Shown in pieces: positions 44,156-51,438 of a DNA stretch of 64,000 bases. The translations under genes were made by a program, and so were the position numbers. Each line of letters begins with the position of its first letter. Within the stretch, counting starts at the first letter, position 1. The stretch comes from Pedobacter punctiformis (GTDB lineage Bacteria > Bacteroidota > Bacteroidia > Sphingobacteriales > Sphingobacteriaceae): NCBI RefSeq assembly GCF_027213715.1, contig NZ_JAPWGM010000002.1, positions 310,001 through 374,000 of the forward strand, in the 5' to 3' direction. The notes below the pieces were generated by a model. That model was not told the DNA's origin. It saw nothing but the letters and a program-made list of their open reading frames with translations, and searched no databases.

Positions 44156-44775
44156 AACTTTGCTCCTCCTTCTTTTACTTCAACAATAGCATCAACTATA
44201 TTAGGATAAGCACCACAACGACAAATATTTCCACTCATATATTCCCTAATTTCGGCCCTTGAATTTGCATGTCCTTCTTTAATACAGGCAACTGCCGACA
44301 TAATTTGTCCGGGTGTACAATAACCACACTGAAAACCATCGTGTTTAATAAAAGCCTTTTGCATGGGATGCAGTTCATCTCCTTCTGCTAAACCTTCAAT
44401 GGTGGTAATTTTCTTGCCCTCATTCGTCACAGCCAGGCTTAAACACGAATTTACACGTATGCCATCCACATGAACCGTACAAGCACCACATTGCCCATGA
44501 TCACAACCTTTTTTAGTTCCCGTTAAATGGAGTTCTTCTCTTAATAAATCAAGCAAAGTAACCCTGGGCTCAACAGACGCCGTATAGGCCTTGTTATTAA
44601 CAGTAAGATTAAGCGGGATCTTTTCAAAAAGTTCCGCGAAACGTTCGTCAACCCCATTTTCTGCAGCCTTAACTGCAGCAGAAGGTGTTAAAGCAACAGC
44701 AGCAATGATTGTACTTTTCTTAAGAAAATTACGCCGGCTATCACCCTGATTTTGATTCGGATCAGAAGATTGCAT
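44152..44775 (-). CDS. 2Fe-2S subunit with Tat signal, PaoA-type aldehyde oxidoreductase
   Basis: A 207-residue iron-sulfur subunit. The N-terminus SRRNFLKKSTIIAAVALTPS is a clear twin-arginine signal, so the folded complex is probably carried into the periplasm by the Tat pathway. The ferredoxin-type cluster is in GCDHGQCGACTVHVDG (about 89-104), and the second 2Fe-2S domain is in CGYCTPGQIM and GNICRCGAYPNIV. Being first in the operon (A-B-C order of subunits), it sets translation of the overlapping genes. A PaoD/XdhC-type maturation factor is not encoded next to it. Confidence 0.92.
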   Translation of the reverse strand: MQSSDPNQNQGDSRRNFLKKSTIIAAVALTPSAAVKAAENGVDERFAELFEKIPLNLTVNNKAYTASVEPRVTLLDLLREELHLTGTKKGCDHGQCGACTVHVDGIRVNSCLSLAVTNEGKKITTIEGLAEGDELHPMQKAFIKHDGFQCGYCTPGQIMSAVACIKEGHANSRAEIREYMSGNICRCGAYPNIVDAIVEVKEGGAKL

Positions 44776-44962
44776 AAATTGTAGTTGTAATGATTGGATA
44801 CTTCTTCTAAGTTCGTGAATTGGTGGCGAATAATACAGAAAACCAGAAATTTAGAATAATTCTAATAAGGAAGAAACGAAACCACTTTCGAGCTTGAAGC
44901 ATAAAATGATTTAATATTTAAAATAATTTTTATAATGTGCTTTCAATGTATATTTTTAGCAA

Positions 44963-45616
44963 ATGGAGCAAGCAAAACCACTACCCGAATTATCAGCAGA
45001 AGAGCAGCGTGTTTTAGGATCGTTAATTGAAAAGAGCAGAACAACGCCCGATTATTATCCAATGACCCTTAACGGCTTAACTGCTGCATGTAATCAAAAA
45101 AGTTCGAGGTATCCTGTTGTAAATTATGATGAAGAAACAGTTACCTTAACTTTAAATCAGTTGAAAATTAAAGGTTTAATTTCTACCGCAACGGGAGGAT
45201 CAAGCCGGGCAACTAAATATAAACACAATTTAGCCATTGTTTATCCTTTACTTCCTTCGGAATTGGCCATTATTTGCCTGCTACTTTTACGCGGACCTTT
45301 AACGCCCGGAGAAATTAACAGCAACTCGGGCAGATTATATGAATTTGAAAGCATTGAAGAAGTTTTAGAACAATTGCAAAAACTGGCTGATGATGAAACA
45401 TCTTTTGTTAAACAATTAGTTAAAAAACCGGGGCAAAAAGAAGCACGTTTTATCCATTTGCTTGGCGAATTTGTAGAAAACGATGCAAATGTTGTTGCAG
45501 AACAACAATCTGTAGCTGTTTTTCAGCCTAATGAAGCGCTTGAAAACCGTTTAGTTAAACTGGAGCAAGAGGTGGAAGAATTAAAGGAGCTGGTGAATCT
45601 TTTAATGAATAAATAG
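44963..45616 (+). CDS. YceH-family (DUF480) protein
   Basis: A 217-residue protein of the DUF480/YceH family, two winged-helix domains and a C-terminal coiled coil. The conserved opening LSAEEQRVLGSLIEKSRTTPDYYPMTLNGLTAACNQKSSRYPV and the second winged-helix (AIICLLLLRGPLTPGEINSNSGRLYEFES) are standard. The last 30 residues (ENRLVKLEQEVEELKELVNLLMNK) form heptads. The function is unresolved in the family; nucleic-acid binding is suspected. It is divergent from the aldehyde oxidoreductase operon and stands alone. Confidence 0.93.
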   Translation: MEQAKPLPELSAEEQRVLGSLIEKSRTTPDYYPMTLNGLTAACNQKSSRYPVVNYDEETVTLTLNQLKIKGLISTATGGSSRATKYKHNLAIVYPLLPSELAIICLLLLRGPLTPGEINSNSGRLYEFESIEEVLEQLQKLADDETSFVKQLVKKPGQKEARFIHLLGEFVENDANVVAEQQSVAVFQPNEALENRLVKLEQEVEELKELVNLLMNK

Positions 45617-46037
45617 TATATATAGCTTTTATGAGATAATTTGTCATTCTGAGGAACGAAGAATCTCTTTAGTTCTTAAATAAACTTAAGATAACCCAAA
45701 AATAATTCGGGATGAATAAATAATTGGTTTCTCTTCTTTGGGCAACCAAAGAAGCAAAGTTGCCGGCTTAAAATTTTTGTATTTAAGTTACTGCATAGGC
45801 CTGGACATTACCTTCCCAAAAATTTGTTATGCCGGATTTAAGAAAAACGTAGAAACAGTGCTTTGGCCTTGTCGGGTATAAAAAATACCTTCTATACATC
45901 CTGAGCTTCCCGAGGGATCCTGAGTATCGTTTTAAGCCACTAATAAATTTAGACGAACCCCGAAATAATTCGGGGTAACGAAATTAAGCTGGATTTATAG
46001 TACCCGAAAACCCTGAGCACTATAAATCCATTATTTT
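45617..46037. repeat. 421-bp intergenic patch of decayed dispersed repeats
   Basis: No convincing gene is found. The patch holds GTCATTCTGAGGAACGAAG (45642-45666), which resembles the repeat family near 30.3 and 60.3 kb but is a different variant. It also holds CCCCGAAATAATTCGGGG as a perfect inverted repeat near 45958-45975, with a cousin (ATAATTCGGGATGA) earlier. An 11-bp inverted repeat, GGATTTATAGT / ACTATAAATCC, is at 45991-46029, followed by a T run on the plus strand. CTTCTTTGGGCAACCAAAGAAG, another hairpin, is near 45732-45752. Such debris is common between Bacteroidota genes. Confidence 0.6.
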
Positions 46038-47288
46038 TTAGGCTTCGTATTTCTTAAAAATGGTACTTGCAGTATGTCCGCCAAAACCAAAAGTGTTATT
46101 TAAAACATAATTGATTTCCTGTTTAACAGATTTACCCAAAATAATATTTAATCCGGCCGGAATTTTCTCATCCAGCTTAGTGGTATTAATTACTCCCGGG
46201 ATAATGCCATCACGAATAGAAAGGATACTAATAATACTTTCTACAGCACCTGCGGCACCTAATAAATGGCCTGTTTGAGATTTAGAGGCACCAATGGCCA
46301 CCGGTAAATCTCCAAAAATTGCATTTATAGCTGTTAACTCACTTAAATCACCTAAACCTGTAGAAGTGGCATGGGCATTAATATAATCGATTTTATCAGC
46401 AGAGATTCCGGCATCGCTTAAAGCTTTTTTCATGCCCAGTACTGCACCAATTCCATTAGGAGGTGTGCCGGTCAAATGATAAGCATCACCGGCCATCCCG
46501 CCACCAATAATTTCAGCATATATTGTTGCGCCACGCTGCAAAGCATGTTCCAGATCCTCTAAAATCAATGCTCCGGCGCCTTCACCCATTACAAAACCAT
46601 CTCTTTCTGCGTCAAATGGTCTTGAAGCTGTTTCAGGATCATCATTTCTTTTGGATAAAGCCTGAGCGGCATTAAAACCACCAACAGAAGACTTCGTTAA
46701 AGCCGCTTCAGATCCTCCTGCAATCATAATATTTGCTTTTCCTAAGCGAATGGTATCAAAAGCGCTAATAATGGCCGTATTGGAAGAAGCACAGGCAGAA
46801 ACCGTACAATAATTTGGACCGCGTAATTTATGGCGGATTGAAATGGCTCCGGCTGCAATATCCACGATCATTTTCGGGATAAAGAAAGGGCTAAATCGTG
46901 GCGTACCATCACCTGCGTGAAATTCTTCCAGCTGTGCTTCAAAAGTACCTATCCCTCCATTTCCGGTGGCCCAGATTACACCAACTTCTGCAAGCTGATC
47001 ATCGTTCATTCCAGCAAAATCAAGCCCTGCATCCTGAATGGCCTGATCTGTTGAGGCAATGGCATATTGGGTAAATAAATCAAACTTTCTCAGTTCTTTT
47101 TTATCCATGTAAGCCTCTGCATCAAAGTCTTTAACCTCACAGGCAAATTTGGTTTTAAATTTATCGGTATCAAATTTTGTGATTGGACCTACGCCGTTTT
47201 TTCCGGCAATAATATTCTGCCAGAAATCGTTAACGTGGTTTCCCAATGGCGTTATTGCACCCAACCCGGTAATAACTACTCGTTTCAT
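46038..47288 (-). CDS. fabF: 3-oxoacyl-ACP synthase II (FabF-type condensing enzyme)
   Basis: A 416-residue Claisen-condensing enzyme of fatty-acid synthesis. The triad is Cys in VSACASSN (C166), His in NAHATSTGLGD (H306) and His in KSQTGHLLGAAG (H341), all in the normal places. The primary fabF of Bacteroidota usually lies next to acpP. Here no acyl carrier protein is near, and the gene ends a TetR-controlled operon (thioesterase, SDR, DUF2798). It is therefore more likely a second, regulated FabF, perhaps serving a special acyl chain (inference). Two bases separate it from the DUF2798 gene. Confidence 0.92.
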   Translation of the reverse strand: MKRVVITGLGAITPLGNHVNDFWQNIIAGKNGVGPITKFDTDKFKTKFACEVKDFDAEAYMDKKELRKFDLFTQYAIASTDQAIQDAGLDFAGMNDDQLAEVGVIWATGNGGIGTFEAQLEEFHAGDGTPRFSPFFIPKMIVDIAAGAISIRHKLRGPNYCTVSACASSNTAIISAFDTIRLGKANIMIAGGSEAALTKSSVGGFNAAQALSKRNDDPETASRPFDAERDGFVMGEGAGALILEDLEHALQRGATIYAEIIGGGMAGDAYHLTGTPPNGIGAVLGMKKALSDAGISADKIDYINAHATSTGLGDLSELTAINAIFGDLPVAIGASKSQTGHLLGAAGAVESIISILSIRDGIIPGVINTTKLDEKIPAGLNIILGKSVKQEINYVLNNTFGFGGHTASTIFKKYEA

Positions 47289-47289
47289 T

Positions 47290-47520
47290 TTAATTTTGTT
47301 TCAGGCCGGTATTCTTAAATAAATAATCGACCAATTTTTGAATTTTAGGACCAATAATAAGTATAGCAGGAATTACGATTACATAAGCAATTGCCCATGA
47401 CCTCAGCCATATCTTAATAAAATTATTAATAAAGCCAAGATTGGCAGCGATTACCGAACCCGTTATAATTCCGGTGGTAAAAATACCCATAATTAACGCA
47501 AAGGCCAGTTTTTTCTTCAT
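47290..47520 (-). CDS. DUF2798 small membrane protein
   Basis: A 76-residue protein with two membrane helices (about 4-26 and 40-60), matching the short DUF2798 family: ALIMGIFTTGIITGSVI, then WLRSWAIAYVIVIPAILIIGPKIQKLV. The members often occur next to oxidoreductases or transporters, but no function is known. It sits between the SDR gene (24 bp upstream) and fabF (1 bp downstream), so it belongs to the operon. Confidence 0.85.
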   Translation of the reverse strand: MKKKLAFALIMGIFTTGIITGSVIAANLGFINNFIKIWLRSWAIAYVIVIPAILIIGPKIQKLVDYLFKNTGLKQN

Positions 47521-47544
47521 ATTCCTGCTATAAATTTAAATTGA

Positions 47545-48312
47545 TTACTTAACAGATTCTACCCATTCGGCTCTGTTTGCATTCATAACATTCAGTGCAT
47601 CAGCGGGTGAAGAACGAAACAAGTTATATATTGTTTCTGTATCACCAACCCTGATTTCGTACTCATTATTTTCTAAAGCTTTAATTAAATCGTCAGCTAC
47701 TGCCGAAGGATGAATTCCATTGTGTCCCCCTATTTCTTTTGAAAGTTCTGTATTCACCAATGGCGGCATTAATTCAAAAACTTTAATGGCTGTATTTTCA
47801 AGGCTTAATCTTAAAGAAATGCTGTAAGAATGTAATGCGGCTTTACTTGCGGCGTAAGTTGGCAAACTAATTCCCGGAACAAAGGCTACAATAGAAGAAA
47901 CATTTACTATTGCCGCTTCTTCCTGTTGTTTTAATGCAGATAAGAGTTTTTGATTCAGTTTAATTACAGACAAATAGTTGGTTAACATTTCTTCTTCTGC
48001 AATTGCTGCTGCATCCTGATTTTGATGGCCAAGGTTATGAAGAATGGCTCTACCAGCATTATTGATCACAATATTCAATTCAGGGAATTCTCTCTTAATG
48101 CGTTCAACCAGCTGATCTATGTCAGTAGCTTTACTTACATCAAAAGGAATGGCCGTTACATTATTTAATCCGGCAGCAGCGGCATTTAAACGTTGCTCAT
48201 CACGGCCAGTAATAATTACATGATTACCCAGAGCCGATAATTGTTTTGCAATCTCAAAACCTATTCCAGCGCTTCCACCGGTAATTAAAACTGTATTTTT
48301 TGTTGTTTTCAT
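47545..48312 (-). CDS. Short-chain dehydrogenase/reductase
   Basis: A 255-residue classical SDR with an NAD(P)-binding Rossmann fold. TGGSAGIGFEIAKQLS (about 11-26) is the cofactor loop, NNAG (about 85-88) stabilises the central sheet, and the catalytic Ser-Tyr-Lys is in VSSIVAFVPGISLPTYAASKAALH (tyrosine and lysine spaced by three). It resembles the DltE-type branch of SDRs. The substrate is unknown; a ketoacyl-like or lipid substrate would suit the neighbours (thioesterase and FabF). The gene follows the thioesterase by 14 bp. Confidence 0.88.
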   Translation of the reverse strand: MKTTKNTVLITGGSAGIGFEIAKQLSALGNHVIITGRDEQRLNAAAAGLNNVTAIPFDVSKATDIDQLVERIKREFPELNIVINNAGRAILHNLGHQNQDAAAIAEEEMLTNYLSVIKLNQKLLSALKQQEEAAIVNVSSIVAFVPGISLPTYAASKAALHSYSISLRLSLENTAIKVFELMPPLVNTELSKEIGGHNGIHPSAVADDLIKALENNEYEIRVGDTETIYNLFRSSPADALNVMNANRAEWVESVK

Positions 48313-48326
48313 GATTATATTATTTT

Positions 48327-48812
48327 TTAAAATTTTAAGATTAAACAGGTACTCACCGCATGCGCATAAATGGTTTGATGTTCATCAACCAACTGAGCTT
48401 CAACCAAAGCAGTTCTTCCACCCAGATTAATCACTTTACTAATAGTTTTTAACGATCCTGTTTTAATGGTTACCGCTTTAAGGAAATTAACCTTTAATTC
48501 AAGTGTGGTATAACCTTTCCCTGCAGGTAAAAGAGAATGCAAAGAACAACCCGTCGCTGAGTCTAAAATGGCCGATATTACACCGCCATGTACCGTCCCT
48601 ATAGGATTATAATGAAATTCCTGAGGAGTAAACTCAAATACAACTTCGCCTTCTTTCATCTCGGTTACGGTAAAATCTAATGTATACAACAGTGGTGGTA
48701 ATGGTAATTTCCCTTCGCTCATTGCTTGCAGATATTCGAGCCCGCTTAATTGTAGAGCTTCTTTTGCGCCTTCCATCGGGTCTTTCCAGGTAATTATTTT
48801 GCTTCTTTCCAT
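48327..48812 (-). CDS. PaaI-family acyl-CoA thioesterase (hotdog fold)
   Basis: A 161-residue hotdog-fold thioesterase. The signature is FHYNPIGTVHGGVISAILDSATGCSLHSLL (about 85-114), with the active-site acidic residue in the helix after HGG. TLELKVNFLKAVTIKTGSLK follows. It probably hydrolyses an acyl-CoA (phenylacetyl- or fatty-type); the real substrate is open. It is the first gene of the operon, its start lying 7 bp after a perfect 14-bp TetR-type palindrome, so repression by the neighbouring regulator is very likely. Confidence 0.87.
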   Translation of the reverse strand: MERSKIITWKDPMEGAKEALQLSGLEYLQAMSEGKLPLPPLLYTLDFTVTEMKEGEVVFEFTPQEFHYNPIGTVHGGVISAILDSATGCSLHSLLPAGKGYTTLELKVNFLKAVTIKTGSLKTISKVINLGGRTALVEAQLVDEHQTIYAHAVSTCLILKF

Positions 48813-48819
48813 AATTTAA

Positions 48820-48833
48820 ATACCGATCGGTAT
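48820..48833. promoter_or_regulatory. TetR-type operator (perfect palindrome) before the thioesterase
   Basis: ATACCGATCGGTAT is a perfect 14-bp palindrome between the tetR gene and the thioesterase start. A near-identical copy (ATACCAATCGGTAT) stands upstream of tetR itself. The two copies in a TetR-plus-target arrangement make regulatory use likely. Confidence 0.75.
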
Positions 48834-48851
48834 ATTTTAGATTAAAAAATT

Positions 48852-49439
48852 TTAACTGATGCTATTGATGTATTTTTTTAAAGAGTCCATAATTAAATTC
48901 CAGTAATCCGTTTTTTCAGTAAGGCGTGCAATCATAATTGCCCCCTCTATCATTGCAATAATGGTTAAAGCAATTTGCGCCGGATTTTCGTCTTCCCTTA
49001 TCTCCTTTTTAACAATTCCCTGCTCTGCTATTCTGGTTATGCCATTCTTCCAGGCCAATACCGCTGCCAGTACTTTCTCTCTCAATACCGGATGGGTATC
49101 GTCAGCATCAATTGCTGTATTTAAAATCGGGCAGCCTCCTTTTGCAAAATTACCAGACAAAAACTGATGATACATTTCTGCATAAACCATTAATTTATCC
49201 TGAGTACTGGTTCTTCTGTTAATTTCTGCCCCTATCCTTGAAACCACATTACTTAGATTGTAATCGAAAGCAGCAATTGCTACTTCATCTTTATTGAGGA
49301 AATTGCCATAAATACTGCCCTTTGTTAAACCAGTAGCAGCGGTAAGGTCATTCATAGAGGTACCCGCATATCCTTTCATATTAAAGATTGGTGCGGTTTG
49401 CTCTATAATAAACTGCCTTGTTTTTTCTGCCTTGGTCAT
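48852..49439 (-). CDS. TetR/AcrR-family transcriptional regulator
   Basis: A 195-residue repressor. The helix-turn-helix spans about 10-55: FIIEQTAPIFNMKGYAGTSMNDLTAATGLTKGSIYGNFLNKDEVAIAAFDYNL. The C-terminal helical domain (ligand pocket) has the TetR_C-type DTHPVLREKVLAAVLAWKNGI and GAIMIARLTEKTDYW. The ligand is unknown; an acyl-CoA or a lipophilic aldehyde would suit the regulated genes. Operators are seen upstream of its own start (49466-49479) and before the downstream thioesterase (48820-48833), so it should repress both. Confidence 0.9.
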   Translation of the reverse strand: MTKAEKTRQFIIEQTAPIFNMKGYAGTSMNDLTAATGLTKGSIYGNFLNKDEVAIAAFDYNLSNVVSRIGAEINRRTSTQDKLMVYAEMYHQFLSGNFAKGGCPILNTAIDADDTHPVLREKVLAAVLAWKNGITRIAEQGIVKKEIREDENPAQIALTIIAMIEGAIMIARLTEKTDYWNLIMDSLKKYINSIS

Positions 49440-49465
49440 GATGTTTTAAATAACAACACAAATAT

Positions 49466-49479
49466 ATACCAATCGGTAT
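49466..49479. promoter_or_regulatory. TetR-type operator upstream of tetR
   Basis: ATACCAATCGGTAT differs from the downstream palindrome by a single base (A for G at position 6). It lies 27 bp before the tetR start codon, a position suited to autorepression. Confidence 0.7.
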
Positions 49480-49641
49480 TATTTAAACAAATAATTTTAT
49501 CATAATTAAATCACATTCTATTTATAGTTGAATTTTGTGACTTAACTAAAGCATAAAATACTAAAATTGAAGCCGTTAAAACAGATGACAACTGGGAACA
49601 ATAGCTGCAGCAACCCATTAAGGATTAACAATTTAATTTAT

Positions 49642-49667
49642 AAAAGGGATAGCAGTTATCCCTTTTT
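49642..49667 (-). terminator. Rho-independent terminator overlapping a stop codon
   Basis: On the minus strand AAAAGGGATA-ACTGC-TATCCCTTTT includes the stop codon of the redoxin gene. It is followed by A/T-rich sequence and ends the redoxin/NlpC-side transcript. Confidence 0.75.
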
Positions 49668-50261
49668 CCATTTAATACCGCAACCTATTGCTTTGGTAGA
49701 AGCTATTACTGGTTTTTTACCTGCAGAAAGATCTGATATTGCATTTTTAACATAATTTGTCCTGCCCGCATTTTCAACCTCGGGATCATTATCAATAGCG
49801 CCAATATATTCAACAATGTTGCCTTTATCTGTTTTATTGAGTACAAAAACATGTGGCGTTCTGCTTGCACCAAACTGTTTGGTTACTATGTGGTCAGGAT
49901 CCAGTAAATAAGGAAAAAGAAAATTCTTTTCTTTCGCCAGTGCCTGCATCTTTTCAAAGCTTTCATCAGGTACAGCTTCAGCATCGTTAGGATTGATGGC
50001 AATCACCGGATAACCTTTTGATGCATAATCAACATTTAATTCGGCTACGCGTTCCTGATAAGCTTTAGCCACCGGGCAGGTATTACAGGTAAAAACAATT
50101 ATAAACCCTTTTGCATCTTTGAAATCAGCGAGACTCAGATTTTTATTGTTTATATTTTTTAAACTGAAATCTTTTACAACATCACCAATCTTATAACCTT
50201 CAGTTTGACTAAATGCAGCATAAGAAATAAGCATTAATCCAATTAAAAACAGCTTTTTCAT
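49656..50261 (-). CDS. Exported thioredoxin-fold protein (redoxin/AhpC-TSA type)
   Basis: A 201-residue exported protein (signal 1-18, ending AAFSQ) of the thioredoxin superfamily. The C-x-x-C motif is TCNTCPVAKAY (C59, C62). The surrounding FSLKNINNKNLSLADFKDAKGFIIVF is the redoxin-type pattern, and PHVFVLNKTDKGNIVEYIGAIDNDP is the cis-Pro region. It resembles the short thiol-disulfide proteins that scavenge or reduce periplasmic substrates in Bacteroidota. The downstream stop is inside a terminator. It follows a TlpA-like gene by 7 bp, so the two are coexpressed. Confidence 0.85.
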   Translation of the reverse strand: MKKLFLIGLMLISYAAFSQTEGYKIGDVVKDFSLKNINNKNLSLADFKDAKGFIIVFTCNTCPVAKAYQERVAELNVDYASKGYPVIAINPNDAEAVPDESFEKMQALAKEKNFLFPYLLDPDHIVTKQFGASRTPHVFVLNKTDKGNIVEYIGAIDNDPEVENAGRTNYVKNAISDLSAGKKPVIASTKAIGCGIKWKKG

Positions 50262-50268
50262 AACTTTT

Positions 50269-50739
50269 CTATTTAAAATTTAACAACGTTTCTTTTAGTT
50301 CCGGATAGGTAAATTCCTTTTCGTAAAAGCGCCTGTTTTTATGATTAACAAATAGTGTGGCCGGTATTGCTCCAGTCCATTTTTTATCTATTCGTTCTAT
50401 ATATTGCTGTTGATCGGGTTCATTCAGTAAAAAAACTTCGGCTTTTATTTTATTTGTCTTAATAAAAGGAATTACTTCTTTCTGTAATTTCGATTTAAAA
50501 TCCAGGCTAATCAATATCACTTTTACAGGCTTTTTTGCATTTTCCACACGCAATTTTTCAAAATTTGGAAGTTCTGCCACACATGGCGAGCACCAGGTTG
50601 CCCAAAAATTAATGACATAAGTGGTGTCTTTTCCACCAGCCATGCGTTTATCCAAATCGTTTAAAGTGATCATCCTTACCTGAGAAGAAGCCTGATAACT
50701 CATTAAATATAAACAAACTATAAAAAATAAACGAATCAT
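50269..50739 (-). CDS. TlpA-like periplasmic thioredoxin
   Basis: A 156-residue exported thiol-disulfide protein with a signal (1-19, ending ASSQ). The catalytic pair is FWATWCSPCVAELPNF (C50, C53), the TlpA/ResA motif. The cis-Pro segment is near WTGAIPATLFVN. It probably reduces disulfides in envelope proteins or in cytochrome maturation. Its exact partner is unknown. Its start is 35 bp after the NlpC/P60 gene, and it precedes the redoxin gene on the same message. Confidence 0.87.
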   Translation of the reverse strand: MIRLFFIVCLYLMSYQASSQVRMITLNDLDKRMAGGKDTTYVINFWATWCSPCVAELPNFEKLRVENAKKPVKVILISLDFKSKLQKEVIPFIKTNKIKAEVFLLNEPDQQQYIERIDKKWTGAIPATLFVNHKNRRFYEKEFTYPELKETLLNFK

Positions 50740-50774
50740 ATTTTCTTCCTGTATACTGTAGTTTCAGGTAATTT

Positions 50775-51284
50775 TTAATTGATTGAGCCTGATTTCACCA
50801 AAACTTTTTGATAAGCCGGTAAGGTCAGATCATCGACAATTACCCCCCTTGTGGTTGATGCATGTACAAAAAAGCCATTATTTAAATAAACGCCTACATG
50901 ATCTACATTGTTGCCTCCAAAAGAGAAAAAGAGCAAATCGCCTTCCTGCAAATTATTTACGTCTTTAGAACGGACTACATTGGCCTGATCACGGGAGATT
51001 CTCGGTAATGTTTTACCATAAATTTCCTTTTCGAGCAAAAAAGCAAAACCCGAACAGTCTATTCCATTTTTATCCAAACCACCTAACCGATACCTGACAC
51101 CTGTCCAGTCGGTAATGAAACGATAAAGTGGTTTACTTTTTAAATTTGCCATAGCATCGGCAGCTTTTGAGGCTTTAGTATCTGTTTTAACTGTATACTT
51201 CCTTGAACCGCAAGAAGAAAGGATCAGCATAGTTGCTATAAGGTAAAAGATGTGAGGTTTGAGGTTTAGGGTTCTTTGTATCAT
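50775..51284 (-). CDS. NlpC/P60-family cell-wall peptidase lipoprotein
   Basis: A 169-residue lipoprotein (lipobox LILSSC, Cys 25) with an NlpC/P60 domain (about 50-165). This domain cleaves gamma-D-glutamyl links in peptidoglycan stem peptides. The catalytic cysteine is in GIDCSGFAFLLEKEIYG (C77), the histidine in DHVGVYL (H129) and the third polar residue in FVHASTTRG (H141). It is compact, with no SH3 or other binding domain. The gene starts the NlpC-TlpA-redoxin group. Confidence 0.9.
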   Translation of the reverse strand: MIQRTLNLKPHIFYLIATMLILSSCGSRKYTVKTDTKASKAADAMANLKSKPLYRFITDWTGVRYRLGGLDKNGIDCSGFAFLLEKEIYGKTLPRISRDQANVVRSKDVNNLQEGDLLFFSFGGNNVDHVGVYLNNGFFVHASTTRGVIVDDLTLPAYQKVLVKSGSIN

Positions 51285-51438
51285 ATTATAATAAGTTGTC
51301 CGGCATGATTTTAACTTTAGTCTCTGCTAAATCTACATCCTTAGACAAGCTCAAGAATGACAGGTTTGCTGTGATGGGTATTTCTATTTACAACAGATGC
51401 TGAAACGGGTTCAGCATGAGGCAATGAATTAAACTTTT

